In this document: positions 17,005 to 25,137 of the stretch, piece after piece | Numbering within the stretch: the stretch's first letter is position 1 | Layout: each line of letters opens with the position of its first letter | Source of the DNA: Planosporangium mesophilum | GTDB lineage: Bacteria; Actinomycetota; Actinomycetes; Mycobacteriales; Micromonosporaceae | Assembly: GCF_016863255.1 (NCBI RefSeq) | Contig: NZ_BOON01000052.1 | Location: 1 to 64,000 of the forward strand | DNA: 64,000 nucleotides | Direction of reading: 5' to 3' | Position numbers and translations under genes: made by a program | Notes under the pieces: generated by a model | What the model was told of the DNA's origin: nothing | Databases searched by the model: none | Seen by the model: only the letters and a program-made list of their open reading frames with translations

Positions 17005-17803
17005 CCAGTTCACCACCATGCTCACCGACATCGCCAAAGCAGCCGAGGAGGCCGGCCCCATGCGGGCATCGTCTTTGATCCGTCGACGCGGCGACCAACG
17101 TCGTGCCCGCCAACGTGCTGCCGTCGGCGTGGTGGCCGCGGTCGCCGTGGGCGCCATCGCGGCGACCGGCTTCACCCTCGGCCTGCACCGCACCGCCACC
17201 AACCTGCCCGCCATCCCCCCCAACCCAACGGCCACAGCCCCTCCCACGGCCACAGCTGCTCCTAGCGAGACACCCACCCCTGCGCCCTCGTCTACCGGAA
17301 GTAGCCAAGCCAACGCCGGGTCCGTCACGAGCCCGGTTCCGGGCCGCTGCCACGCCTCCAACCTGCGCGGTAGCTTCCATCCATTCGAATGGCCCGGTCA
17401 GGCCGGGGCCCAAGCCGAGGCTGACCTCGGCCTGACCAACATCAGCGACCAGACCTGCGTCATCTTCGGCTTCCCGGGTGTCCAACTGGTCGGACCCGAT
17501 GGCAAATCACGGGCCACCAACGTGGTGCGCACCACGAACCGGCCGTCCCGGTCGGTGACCCTTACTCCAGGCGCCACAGCCTGGACACTGGTCGTCTGGA
17601 CCTTCACGCCATCAGCTGATGAGGCGAACACCAATCCGCTGTGCGGCGGGCACGTGAACGAGATCAAGGTAATCCCGCCGGACGAGACCAGCCAGCTGAC
17701 CGTGAAAGCCGACGTCGGTACGGTGTGCTCCCATGGCGACCTCACGGTCTGGCCCTTTCAGGTGAACCGGCCGAGCGACGGACCTCCGCCGTCCGGCTCC
17801 TGA
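16997..17803 (+). CDS. DUF4232 domain membrane protein, likely sigma-factor partner
   Basis: 268 aa. A cytoplasmic N-terminal helix region (residues 1-40, including SSLIRRRGDQRRARQRA) precedes one membrane helix (VGVVAAVAVGAIAATGFTLG), a Pro/Thr/Ala-rich linker, and an extracellular beta domain from about residue 118. That domain matches DUF4232: LGLTNISDQTCVIFGFPGVQLVG and later GGHVNEIKVIPP. The layout (cytoplasmic stub, helix, outside domain) is that of an anti-sigma or sigma-linked sensor, but no zinc-binding anti-sigma motif is visible. The 8-base overlap with the sigma gene argues for joint function. Confidence 0.8.
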   Translation: MPDQFTTMLTDIAKAAEEAGPMRASSLIRRRGDQRRARQRAAVGVVAAVAVGAIAATGFTLGLHRTATNLPAIPPNPTATAPPTATAAPSETPTPAPSSTGSSQANAGSVTSPVPGRCHASNLRGSFHPFEWPGQAGAQAEADLGLTNISDQTCVIFGFPGVQLVGPDGKSRATNVVRTTNRPSRSVTLTPGATAWTLVVWTFTPSADEANTNPLCGGHVNEIKVIPPDETSQLTVKADVGTVCSHGDLTVWPFQVNRPSDGPPPSGS

Positions 17804-17850
17804 CCAACAGAATTGTCGCCGCGCCGACGACGCCAGACGTGAACGAGCAT

Positions 17851-17898
17851 CGGCCCCGTGACTCGATGGACTTCCCCGTCGAGGCACGGGGCCGCTTC
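17851..17898 (+). terminator. Terminator of the sigma factor operon
   Basis: Ten perfect pairs (17851-17860 with 17885-17894) plus an inner CTCGA/TCGAG stem, followed by TTCGT, 48 bases after the DUF4232 stop. Confidence 0.75.
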
Positions 17899-18000
17899 GT
17901 GTGCGCGCCCGCCGCGGGCGGCCGGCGCGCCGCAGGTGAAGGCGGGCCGAGGTTCCGCGGATCACGGTCCACGACGCCCGGCGTACCTGCGGTTCGCTCC

Positions 18001-18081
18001 ATGGAGATCTACGCCAAGGTCAGTTCCGCGGCGACCCGGGATGCGCTCAAGCGGCTGGGCGAGAGCCTGGACGGATCATGA
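18001..18081 (+). pseudogene. C-terminal remnant of a tyrosine integrase
   Basis: Only the last 26 codons are readable: MEIYAKVSSAATRDALKRLG and ESLDGS before TGA. This is the usual ending of actinobacterial phage/ICE integrases, beginning near the catalytic tyrosine of the IY motif. Nothing upstream in the frame resembles an integrase, so the rest was deleted. It is followed by a hairpin (18116-18147) and then the att repeat at 18156, the same order seen after the intact integrase at 26,632. I read it as the right end of an earlier element in the same tRNA-Arg site. Confidence 0.7.
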
Positions 18082-18115
18082 GCGCTGCTGCACTGCGCTG
18101 CTGCACCGACGCGAA

Positions 18116-18147
18116 AGGGGCCACCCCGGTTTCCCGAGATGGCCCCT
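18116..18147. terminator. Hairpin between the integrase remnant and attL
   Basis: AGGGGCCA (18116-18123) pairs with TGGCCCCT (18140-18147). It mirrors the hairpins between the intact integrase and tRNA-Arg and probably ended transcription of the tRNA or the old integrase. Confidence 0.6.
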
Positions 18148-18155
18148 GACCTGCT

Positions 18156-18198
18156 GTGCGCCCGAAGGGATTCGAACCCCTAACCTTCTGATCCGTAG
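18156..18198. repeat. attL: 43-bp copy of the tRNA-Arg 3' end
   Basis: These 43 bases are identical to 26722-26764, which cover the T-arm, variable region and anticodon-loop part of tRNA-Arg(ACG). The rest of the tRNA is absent here, so this is the duplicated att core left by site-specific integration. Confidence 0.92.
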
Positions 18199-18318
18199 GG
18201 TGCGACTGCGCTTGCCAACCAGTGCCGATCGTTGGCCAACCACGGGTGTTGACGCAGGTCACGCCTTGTCCGCGTTGTCACCGAATGCCGCCTAGATCCA
18301 TCCGTTGCCAACGCGTGT

Positions 18319-18336
18319 GTGAGCAATCTGTGAGCA
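18319..18336. repeat. Left copy of an 18-bp end repeat
   Basis: GTGAGCAATCTGTGAGCA, identical to 26629-26646 at the other end of the element. It lies 121 bases inside attL. It contains two GTGAGCA units 11 bases apart, the look of an integrase arm-type binding site. Confidence 0.7.
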
Positions 18337-18467
18337 GCGCCCACGGGACTCGGTCGCTGCTCAACCCGCGCCGCTCAAAGCAGATCGGTCCGAGTGCCGA
18401 CTACGGCCAACCCGCTGAGAGCCACGCAGAGCCAAGATCTGGGCATGGCGAGGGTAACGGGTAGTCC

Positions 18468-19712
18468 TCACGCCGCTTTCAGTGCACGAAGCTGCTCGAT
18501 GTACTCGCTCACGGCCGGCTCGCCGGGGAACCGCTCCGCGAGAACGTCCGCCAGTTCCCGAGTGTGCATGGCGAGCGAAGGAATCGAGCGGCGAACGCCC
18601 GCAAGCGCCGTGCGACCCTCGATCATGGCCCCCTCAAGGTCGCCCTGACGGGCCGCCGCGATCCCGAGCGTGACGTGAGCTTCCGCAACGCGCATCGGCT
18701 TCCGGACCGTCCCATCGGGGTCAGTCGATGACCGGATGACTTCCTCCGCGTACGCGGCAGCGAGACGGTCTTCTCCCACGTGGCGGTAGCAGTCCATCGT
18801 GTAGAAGTCCCACTTCGACGGGTCGATGACGAAGTGGTTATCAAGGTTATCGGGGTACGGCAACGACTCCAGCACTCCCCTACCCCGGTCGAGCGCAATC
18901 TCGACTTGTCGCCGATCACGCAGTCGTGCCCATGCTTTCGCCTGGTGCGCCGCAAGCTGCACCGCGACACTGTGTCGATCACCGACCTTGTCGAGACCGG
19001 CTTGGGCCGCCGCGATTGCCGCCCGGTACTGCCCCTGCGTCAGCGCGTACCAGCTCCGCATCTCGTGCGCCCAACCAACGACCTCAGTGTTTCCCGCCTC
19101 CGTACCGAGGCTAAGTGCAGCGCGCCGGGTAGCCTCCGCCGGTTGACGCTGGCCCATGTCGTACTCCACGCAGCCAACCAACAGTGCGACCTGGCCAGCG
19201 ATCGACAACACCTCTCGGTGCTGCTCCAGGGTGAGCCGCCGCGCGAGAAGGGCGATGATCCGGCGTAGCCAGTCGCGCCCTTCCTCGATCAGTTGCTCCG
19301 ATGGCACATACGAGTACTCACAGCTCAGGCGTTCAGCGGTTACCTGCAAGGCCTCGATAGTGCTCGGTGACACGTCGGAAGCCCGGAGCTGGGCAAGCAA
19401 CTCCATCGTGTCCATACCAGAGCCGGCGAGAAGCACCGCGTCGGCATCGGCGCGGTTGTCAGGCGGGAAGAGTACAGAGGTCACAGTTCCGAACGTCTTT
19501 GCCAGCAACGGCCCGAAGTAGTTACCGGGTTCCGCTTCGCCTGCCTCCCAACGCTTCCAGTTGCGTAGAAGGCTGGCGTTGCTTGGCAGGTCCTTGCTCG
19601 GCGCATGCGACCGCAGCACCTCGACAGCATTTGCCTGAGACCATCCGCGTGCCAGCCGCTCAGCCCTGAGGCGACGCGCCCACGGCGGACGGTCGTCGTC
19701 CGTCTCCGCCAT
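18468..19712 (-). CDS. XRE-type regulator with TPR-like repeats
   Basis: 414 aa. The N-terminal HTH spans about residues 8-65 (WARRLRAERLARGWSQANAVEVLRSHA, SNASLLRNWKRWEAGEAEPGNYFGPLLAKTFG). The rest is alpha-helical with TPR-like pairs, e.g. VGWAHEMRSWYALTQGQYRAAIAAAQAGL and VAEAHVTLGIAAARQGDLEGAMIEGRTALAG. Such regulators are frequent in Streptomyces-type genomes and elements and may sense peptides or proteins. The chosen ATG begins MAETDDDRPPW; longer readings add a poorly coding leader. It is the leftmost gene of the element and transcribes outward, away from the divergent control region at 20.1 kb. Confidence 0.85.
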   Translation of the reverse strand: MAETDDDRPPWARRLRAERLARGWSQANAVEVLRSHAPSKDLPSNASLLRNWKRWEAGEAEPGNYFGPLLAKTFGTVTSVLFPPDNRADADAVLLAGSGMDTMELLAQLRASDVSPSTIEALQVTAERLSCEYSYVPSEQLIEEGRDWLRRIIALLARRLTLEQHREVLSIAGQVALLVGCVEYDMGQRQPAEATRRAALSLGTEAGNTEVVGWAHEMRSWYALTQGQYRAAIAAAQAGLDKVGDRHSVAVQLAAHQAKAWARLRDRRQVEIALDRGRGVLESLPYPDNLDNHFVIDPSKWDFYTMDCYRHVGEDRLAAAYAEEVIRSSTDPDGTVRKPMRVAEAHVTLGIAAARQGDLEGAMIEGRTALAGVRRSIPSLAMHTRELADVLAERFPGEPAVSEYIEQLRALKAA

Positions 19713-19859
19713 GCGATCAGTATCCCTTGAATCGGCCGCTGGTGACACGGCTAGGGACATGCGTCTATCACCCACGTGACACCTGTCAATGTCTGCCCTG
19801 GTGCGGTTTTCTCGTTGCATGGCAACCGATACGAACGCGGCTCACGGAGTCGCTGCCGT

Positions 19860-20057
19860 TCAGCGCAGGCCGCGAATCACCGTCTTGACAGTGGCCTGCG
19901 AGACCCCCGCCGCCTCAGCGATCTCAGGCACCGTGTGCTCAGTCGATCGACGCACCTTCCGGATCAGGTCGTCGCGCCGCTGCCGCAGGTCGTCAAGCGC
20001 CTGGCTGGCTGCACGTACCTGGTCGGCCATCTTCTGAAGGTCTTCAAGAGTCGCCAT
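19860..20057 (-). CDS. Small helix-turn-helix protein of the element
   Basis: 65 aa. Residues 1-40 form a charged helix (MATLEDLQKMADQVRAASQALDDLRQRRDDLIRKVRR), and the C-terminus is a clear HTH: HTVPEIAEAAGVSQATVKTVIRGLR. The long helix suggests dimerisation. Its ATG faces the TAGC-rich repeat cluster at 20068-20140, and an identical 13-mer from that cluster recurs at 24509, so this protein is the natural candidate for a small repressor of both control regions. It is close in style to the HTH of resolvases and sigma region 4, and too short to be a full family member. Confidence 0.75.
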   Translation of the reverse strand: MATLEDLQKMADQVRAASQALDDLRQRRDDLIRKVRRSTEHTVPEIAEAAGVSQATVKTVIRGLR

Positions 20058-20067
20058 GGCTGCACAG

Positions 20068-20140
20068 TCTAGCGGCTACACGGCTACCGAAGATACGTCT
20101 AGACAGCTAGCGGCTAGCCGCCTAGCCTCTAGCTCATAGC
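20068..20140. promoter_or_regulatory. TAGC repeat cluster between divergent element genes
   Basis: Within this stretch CTAGCGGCTA, GCTAGCGGCTAGC (20106-20118), CCTAGCC and CTAGCTCATAGC follow one another. The 13-mer is itself nearly palindromic and is repeated exactly at 24509-24521. It lies between the small HTH gene (minus) and the Cys-rich gene (plus), where operators are expected. Confidence 0.7.
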
Positions 20141-20208
20141 AAGCGGCCCCGGCGGGCTCCTACCCCCGCCGAGGCCAGTGCATCAAGCTCCCTCGCTGAA
20201 AGGACACA

Positions 20209-20868
20209 ATGATGCAGGTCAAGGCTACCGCCGTCACGGCTACCGCCACAGTGTCCCTGTTCAAGCCGCTTCGGCTGAACTTCGCTCAGGTGTGCATGTA
20301 CTGCGGGGTCCGGTGGTGCGAGTCGCCCCGGTGCGTGGAGATGCACAACGACGCTATCTGGATCGTGTGCGCGGACTGCGACGGGTTCGGCACGCTGGTC
20401 GGATGCCGCAACTGCATGCACGGCGTGGTGGAGTCCGACCGCGCCGGCCTGGCCGAGCAGAACGGCCGGACACTGCCCGACCGGATGCCCGACGACGACG
20501 GTTACCAGGTCAGCACCACGGCCCCGGCGCAGTCGGTAAACCTCGCGCAGCTGCGCGACGCGATCCACGGGCTGACCTACGGAGAGGTCGCGCTCGCCAT
20601 CTGCGCCTCGGACATGCCGACCGAGCGCCCGCGTGGCGTCACCGAGGACCCGAGCGTCTACATCGTGCAGGGCCTCGCCCGGCTCGGCATGGACGCACTC
20701 AAGCGCCAGCACGCCGAGAACATGCGTCTGGTCGACGTGAAATACCACGGCGCGGACAAGCAGACCCGCCGCACTGCCAGCGCCGCCCATTTCGACCTGT
20801 GGGGCGGTCGGCGCCGGTTCAACCGCGCGCACGACCTGGCCGACCAGTACTGGCACGCCCTGGCCTAA
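20209..20868 (+). CDS. Cysteine-rich element protein
   Basis: 219 aa, not matched to a named family. Residues 25-75 hold a cysteine cluster: CMYCGVRWC, SPRCVEMH, CADCDGFG and CRNCMHG, which suggests one or two zinc-binding knuckles. The C-terminal half has a helix TYGEVALAICASDMPTERPRGV and a basic tail (KQTRRTASAAHFDLWGGRRRF). GAAAGGA precedes the ATG by 4-5 bases. It is the first rightward gene of the element and probably an early one, read from the TAGC control region. Confidence 0.75.
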   Translation: MMQVKATAVTATATVSLFKPLRLNFAQVCMYCGVRWCESPRCVEMHNDAIWIVCADCDGFGTLVGCRNCMHGVVESDRAGLAEQNGRTLPDRMPDDDGYQVSTTAPAQSVNLAQLRDAIHGLTYGEVALAICASDMPTERPRGVTEDPSVYIVQGLARLGMDALKRQHAENMRLVDVKYHGADKQTRRTASAAHFDLWGGRRRFNRAHDLADQYWHALA

Positions 20869-21437
20869 CCACCGGCCACCGCACCGGTACGCGATACGCG
20901 CACCGGGCTGGTACCGGCCGCCCTGCTACCGGGCCGCCGGCCGACGTTCCCCCTCGTTCCTTGACAACTCCATGGGGCCGCGCCTCCCCGACAAGGCTGC
21001 CGCGCACGGCATCAGGTCCGTGCCTTGCTCCACCGCTCGTTGCCCCGTACCGGTACAGGTCCCGTCCGGCGTACCGGTACACCCTCACTCACGCTTCGAC
21101 CGAAGGGGTACCGACGTTGTTCTGCGATCCCGTCATGTGGGCCGCTGACGCGGCCAGGCGGTACGCCCTGACGGGCGTGCCCATTCCGGCGGCGCTGCGC
21201 GCCGCTGGCCCACCCATCACCGCTCCTGCACCCGCGCCGCTCGCGCCGTCTGCCGGGCGGCATGAGATGCCCCCCGCGCCGCCGACGACCAGACCGACTA
21301 CCCGCCACCCGGCGGGGGGCATCTCCTCACCGCCCACGACATCGGCTGAAACACCGCTGGCGGCGCCGGCCGGGTTGCGTCACCCCGCCCGCGGGCGTTG
21401 CGCCGCCGCCGGACCCCGCCCCCAAGGCGCGGGTGTT
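20869..21437. other. Intergenic region with repeats and a hairpin
   Basis: No gene supported. It contains the palindrome GTACCGGTAC twice (21047-21056, 21071-21080; period 24 bases) and a perfect 14-bp inverted repeat (21264-21277 with 21312-21325, loop 34 bases) lying between convergent genes. A TTG start with a good AAGGGG site at 21117 opens a frame that runs antisense through the next gene, so I did not call it. Confidence 0.6.
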
Positions 21438-22166
21438 TCAGCCGCTCGTGTTCGCTTCCTCTCCGAGATTCTCCAGCCAGTCGGCACACGTCGATCCAAG
21501 ATCGGTCAGCCTGAGATACGGCCCGTCTATGTTCTCGTGGTCACTCTTGACGATGCCCCGCTCAATGAGATGCCGATAGAGGATCGGCGCAGCGATCGCG
21601 AGTCCCGCATCGCAACCGATGATGGCCTTGAGGGTCGAGGAGCGACCCGGACCGTCAGCCGGAGCTGCCTTCATGGCTGCGAGGAATCGCGCGTGGGCCG
21701 CCTCAAGGTCGCGAAGGATGTTGACGTAGAGCGCGGTTTCCTCGATGAGGTCACCGTCCTTGGCGCCCTGCACGAACACCCGCGCCAGTACCTTGATCTT
21801 CCACGCGGTCTTCGCGTCGGTGACGGCGTCCACCGTCTCACCGAGGAAGGTCCGTTTGGCGCCGTCGGTGACGTGCTCGGCCACGAAGTCCTCGATGGGC
21901 TGACCCGTCTCGTCCTCGACGGCGTCGGCGAACTGCTGGACCCGGTGGGCGCGGTCGCGCAGTGTCTGCGTGACAAGCTGAACGCCCTGCTCGGTGAGCG
22001 CGCCGGCAAGGGCACCGGTGGGGACGGACAGCACGGCCAGTTCGGGATTTCGGGTGACCACGGCTGCGGTCGCCAGCAGCCCCGTCACCGCCGGATTGAC
22101 CGTGTCACCGACGGTACCGGCGACCACATCAACGACACGTCGCGCGATCTCACCCACGGATCGCAT
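21438..22166 (-). CDS. Unrecognised element protein with hydrophobic N-terminus
   Basis: 242 aa, no family recognised. Residues 10-60 are hydrophobic (VVDVVAGTVGDTVNPAVTGLLATAAVVTRNPELAVLSVP), fitting one or two membrane helices. The middle is helical and charged (RVQQFADAVEDETGQPIEDFVAEHVTDGAKRTFLGETVDAV). The C-terminal 70 residues resemble a winged helix (ILYRHLIERGIVKSDHENIDGPYLRLTDLGSTCADWLENL). The gene is opposite to its neighbours, an orientation typical of cargo such as defence or maintenance genes, but that is only inference. The ATG at 22166 was chosen because earlier starts read through a divergent promoter region. Confidence 0.65.
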   Translation of the reverse strand: MRSVGEIARRVVDVVAGTVGDTVNPAVTGLLATAAVVTRNPELAVLSVPTGALAGALTEQGVQLVTQTLRDRAHRVQQFADAVEDETGQPIEDFVAEHVTDGAKRTFLGETVDAVTDAKTAWKIKVLARVFVQGAKDGDLIEETALYVNILRDLEAAHARFLAAMKAAPADGPGRSSTLKAIIGCDAGLAIAAPILYRHLIERGIVKSDHENIDGPYLRLTDLGSTCADWLENLGEEANTSG

Positions 22167-22276
22167 TGTCGTCGGCCGGCGCAAACGCGAGTCGTCATCA
22201 TGTCCGACACGCTGTCGCCAACTCCGCCGGGTCCGGCGTCCGGACCATGGCGGACCCACACGCCCGGCGGTGCCGT

Positions 22277-23590
22277 ATGACCGCACCCGCGAACGTCCCC
22301 GCACAGCCGGTCACCGGACCGGCGTCACCGCAGGCCACCATGCCCGCAGACCCACCGACCGGACCGGACACGAACCCGGACAACGACGGCCGGCGGATCC
22401 TACTCACCCCGGCCTCGGCGATCCGAATGCGCCCGGTCCACTGGACCTGGACCGACCGCATCCCGGCCGGCTCCATCACGGTCATCCCCGGCCGCGAGGG
22501 CATCGGCAAGTCCCTCACGCTGGCGTGGCTGTCGGCGCAGATCACCCGGGGCACCCTGCCCGGACTGCACTACGGCACCCCCCGCCCGGTCATCTACGCC
22601 GCCACCGAGGACTCGTGGGCGCACACCATCGGCCCGCGCCTGTACGCGGCCGGCGCCGACCTGGACATGGTCTATCGCGTCGACGTGGCCTACGACGCAG
22701 GCTTCGACGCGCTGACCCTGCCGCGCGACTGCGCCGCCCTGGCCGTCGAGATCGACCGGCTTGGCGTGGCGCTGCTGGCCGCCGATCCGCTGCTGTCGCT
22801 GATCGCGGCCGGCATCGATACCCACCGCGACCGCGACCTGCGCACCGCGCTGGAACCGCTGGCCCGGATGGCGGACCAGACCGGTTGCGCCGTGGTCGGA
22901 CTGGCGCACTTCAACAAGTCCACCAGCGCCGACGCGCTCAACCTCATCACCGGCTCACGCGCGTTCAGCGCGGTCGCACGTGCGGTCATCGCCATCGCCC
23001 GCGACGACGAAGCCGGCGACGGCTCCTGCGTCATGAGCCAGGCCAAGAACAACCTCGGCCGCCTCGACCTGCCGTCCCTGCGCTACGTCGTGGAGTCGGC
23101 CGAGATCTCCACCGACGAAGGCCCGGCCTACGTCGGCCGGCTGGTCTTCACCGGCGAGTCCGACCGGTCGGTGTCGGACATCCTCGGCGAGACGGCCGGC
23201 GACGGCGACGACCGCGCCGAGCGTGATGAGGCCGCCGCCTGGCTGGTCAACTACCTCGCCGAGCGGGGCGGCGAGGCCCCCCGCGACGACATCGCCAAGG
23301 CAGCCAAGGCCGCCGGCATCGCCGAACGCACCCTCAAGCGTGCCCGCGTCCGCGCGCACGTGGTCAGCGAGCGATCCGGCTTCCCGGCCCGCGCGGTCTG
23401 GCGGATCAACACCGGCCACGCTGCGTCACCGACGCCCGCAGTTGGGCCACAGTCGGGCCAGTTGGGCCACGTTCCCAGTCCTGGCCCAACTGGCCCCACT
23501 GCGGCTCAACTGGCCCAACCGGCTCACGCACCGTCACCGACGCCGCTCACCCTCATCCGCTCCGACGCCACCGGAGGCAGCGCAGCATGA
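22277..23590 (+). CDS. RepA-like AAA family ATPase
   Basis: 437 aa. An N-terminal Pro/Thr-rich tail precedes a RecA-fold ATPase domain of the RSF1010 RepA/DnaB-like type: Walker A PGREGIGKSLT (G72-S79), YAATEDSW, Walker B VALLAADPLLSLI, and VGLAHFNKSTSADALNLITGSRAFSAVARAVIAI. After it comes a winged-helix-like stretch (AAAWLVNYLAERGGEAPRDDIAKAAKAAGIAERTLKRARVRAHV), then a Pro/Gln-rich tail. Such proteins serve as replicative helicases or primase loaders on plasmids and elements. Its stop overlaps the next gene (ATGA), so the two are coupled. Confidence 0.85.
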   Translation: MTAPANVPAQPVTGPASPQATMPADPPTGPDTNPDNDGRRILLTPASAIRMRPVHWTWTDRIPAGSITVIPGREGIGKSLTLAWLSAQITRGTLPGLHYGTPRPVIYAATEDSWAHTIGPRLYAAGADLDMVYRVDVAYDAGFDALTLPRDCAALAVEIDRLGVALLAADPLLSLIAAGIDTHRDRDLRTALEPLARMADQTGCAVVGLAHFNKSTSADALNLITGSRAFSAVARAVIAIARDDEAGDGSCVMSQAKNNLGRLDLPSLRYVVESAEISTDEGPAYVGRLVFTGESDRSVSDILGETAGDGDDRAERDEAAAWLVNYLAERGGEAPRDDIAKAAKAAGIAERTLKRARVRAHVVSERSGFPARAVWRINTGHAASPTPAVGPQSGQLGHVPSPGPTGPTAAQLAQPAHAPSPTPLTLIRSDATGGSAA

Positions 23591-24309
23591 GCACCCCGAT
23601 CACCCACCCGACCGCGCTCGCCGACCAGATCGCCGCCGCATCCGCCCACGCCCTGCGCGTGCTCACCGAGGTCGCCAAAGCCACCCACGCCGACCTCACC
23701 ACCACCACCCCGGCCGGCGGGTGGCTCGCTGAGCAGGCCGCCGCGCTCGTCGGCGCCCTGGCCGACGGCACCGCCCGCGCCTGCCTTCACCTCGGCCCCG
23801 CACCGACCGTCGCGCACGCCGCCGTCTGGGCACCCGGCCTGCTGGTCTGCGCCGGCTGCCTGCCCGCGCTCAAGCCCACGCCATTGGAAGACGCCACCTG
23901 CGACCGCTGCCGCCGGTACGCGCGCCGGCTGCACGCCGGAGCCGCCGCCTACGGCCCGGTCATCCTCGCCTACGGCCTGTGCCGCAGCTGCGCGACCGCG
24001 GACCTCACGCCCATCGTCCAGTCACGGCCGACGAAACCAGACCAGGTCCTTGTAGATCTGCCACATCATGCGCGGGTCCCGCACCCCCTTGAACGGGCCG
24101 ATGCCCGTAAACGGCACACCCGACCGACGCAGCAACACCAAACCGGTAATGATCAACACCAAACCCAACAGCCACAGCGACGGGAACCACTGCTTAGGGT
24201 CGATCTTTCCGGCGTATGCCAGCGAAAAGAACAGCGCGACCAAGATGACGTTGAACCGCGCCGACCAGATCGCGGCCCGGTAGGTCCGGGTACTGCGGAT
24301 CTTGCCTAA
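23587..24309 (+). CDS. Cys-rich element protein with an antisense-derived tail
   Basis: 240 aa. The first 145 residues look real: a helical part (ALADQIAAASAHALRVLTEVAKATHADL) and then CAGC, CDRC and CRSC motifs near residues 87, 105 and 131 that could bind zinc. From about residue 146 the reading (TKPDQVLVDLPHHARVPHP onward) is simply the antisense of the membrane gene at 24022-24357 and is Gln/Arg/His-rich. Either the protein truly reads on, or an inserted minus-strand gene replaced its end. The start overlaps the RepA-like gene by 4 bases. Confidence 0.65.
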   Translation: MSTPITHPTALADQIAAASAHALRVLTEVAKATHADLTTTTPAGGWLAEQAAALVGALADGTARACLHLGPAPTVAHAAVWAPGLLVCAGCLPALKPTPLEDATCDRCRRYARRLHAGAAAYGPVILAYGLCRSCATADLTPIVQSRPTKPDQVLVDLPHHARVPHPLERADARKRHTRPTQQHQTGNDQHQTQQPQRREPLLRVDLSGVCQRKEQRDQDDVEPRRPDRGPVGPGTADLA

Positions 24310-24357
24310 ATCCTCGTCGGTGATCACGCCCGCACCGTAGACCACCGCCGCCAGCAT
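24022..24357 (-). CDS. Small two-helix membrane protein with a TTA codon
   Basis: 111 aa with two clear membrane helices (FNVILVALFFSLAYAG; LWLLGLVLIITGLVLLRR), a loop with KIDPKQWFP and a C-terminal tail FKGVRDPRMMWQIYKDLVWFRRP. Family not recognised. It is a more credible protein than the opposite reading, on which it lies for 288 bases. It carries a leucine TTA codon near the start (DEDLGK), rare in such GC-rich genomes and, by analogy with Streptomyces, possibly making expression depend on the bldA tRNA. A role in spread or entry exclusion of the element is conceivable. Confidence 0.65.
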   Translation of the reverse strand: MLAAVVYGAGVITDEDLGKIRSTRTYRAAIWSARFNVILVALFFSLAYAGKIDPKQWFPSLWLLGLVLIITGLVLLRRSGVPFTGIGPFKGVRDPRMMWQIYKDLVWFRRP

Positions 24358-24435
24358 CGACAGAGGGTAAATGGATCGACCTGCGTCATGGCCATTCGGT
24401 AATGGGCGACTGCGATAGCACCCCCTACCGGATCG

Positions 24436-24600
24436 CCGCTAGGTCTAGCACCCTCCCCTGCTAGCGCTAGCACCCGTGCTAGCGGCTCAAACCGATCACC
24501 ACCAGGACGCTAGCGGCTAGCAGCACAAACGCCCGCCACCCCGAAAACCGGCCCCACACGCGGTTTCCGACACGCCGCCCCGCCGCTAGCGAGCACCCTC
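24436..24600. promoter_or_regulatory. Second TAGC repeat cluster, before the excisionase gene
   Basis: GCTAGCGCTAGC (24460-24471), GTGCTAGCGGCT (24477-24488), GCTAGCGGCTAGC (24509-24521) and CCGCTAGCGAGC occur within about 165 bases. The 24509 copy is identical to 20106-20118. The cluster lies upstream of xis and int. Confidence 0.7.
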
Positions 24601-24677
24601 CCAACCGCACCAACGGCCGCACCGCCCCGCGATCACCACCGATCACGGTCCGTACACGACTCTTGGAGGACTCTCCG

Positions 24678-25007
24678 GTGTCCAGCAACGTCATCCCCCT
24701 CGCCCACCGCGTCCCAAGCCAGCAACCCGACCGGCCCGCCGAGCCGACCAACTCACCCGCGCCCGTTGTGTCCATCGGAGCCTGCGCGGTCTACACCGTC
24801 ACCGAGGTCGCACACATGCTGTCCCTGTCGCGAGGCAGCGCCTACGCCCTCGTGCGCTCCGGAGACATCCCCGCACTCAAGCTCGGCGGCCGGTGGGTCA
24901 TCCCCAAGCGCCGCTTCCACACCTGGCTCGACAACCTCCCCGAGGCCAGCACCGACGACATCGAGCGCGAGCTACGCCGCGAGGAACGCCGCAACCGCTC
25001 CTCCTGA
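24678..25007 (+). CDS. xis: Excisionase-type helix-turn-helix protein
   Basis: 109 aa from GTG 24678, chosen because GGAGGA lies 7 bases upstream; a TTG just before that site cannot be the start. The C-terminal half is a MerR-like excisionase HTH: VYTVTEVAHMLSLSRGSAYALVRSGDIPALKLGGRWVIPKRRFHTWLDNL, followed by an acidic/basic helix. It bends DNA at att sites to direct the integrase toward excision. It sits 318 bases before int, with a heptamer repeat block between them. Confidence 0.88.
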   Translation: MSSNVIPLAHRVPSQQPDRPAEPTNSPAPVVSIGACAVYTVTEVAHMLSLSRGSAYALVRSGDIPALKLGGRWVIPKRRFHTWLDNLPEASTDDIERELRREERRNRSS

Positions 25008-25137
25008 CCGTCCCGCCACGGCTCCAACGAGGTGGCCCCCGCGCCCGGCGGGGGCCACCCGATTCCCGCCGTGACGAAACGGCGCCGGCCCGCGTGACGG
25101 ATCCGCCCCAGCCGCCTCCATCGCCGGTCGCGCCACA
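25008..25137. other. GC-rich spacer after xis
   Basis: Contains a short GC-rich hairpin (GGTGGCCCCCGCGC / GCGGGGGCCACC, about 25030-25058) that probably ends the xis transcript. No gene seen. Confidence 0.5.

Noticed and set aside
18047-18295. Readings across attL on both strands
   Set aside because: They translate the tRNA-Arg fragment and the integrase remnant boundary; no gene-like composition.
21264-21325. 14-bp inverted repeat as an origin of replication
   Set aside because: It lies between convergent genes and more simply acts as a terminator; no iterons or AT-rich region accompany it.
20178-22280. 700-codon plus-strand reading within the integrative element, including a TTG start with AAGGGG at 21117
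   Set aside because: It overlaps the Cys-rich gene in another frame and then runs antisense through the minus-strand gene at 21438-22166; no homology-like motifs. A short protein starting at 21117 is not excluded.
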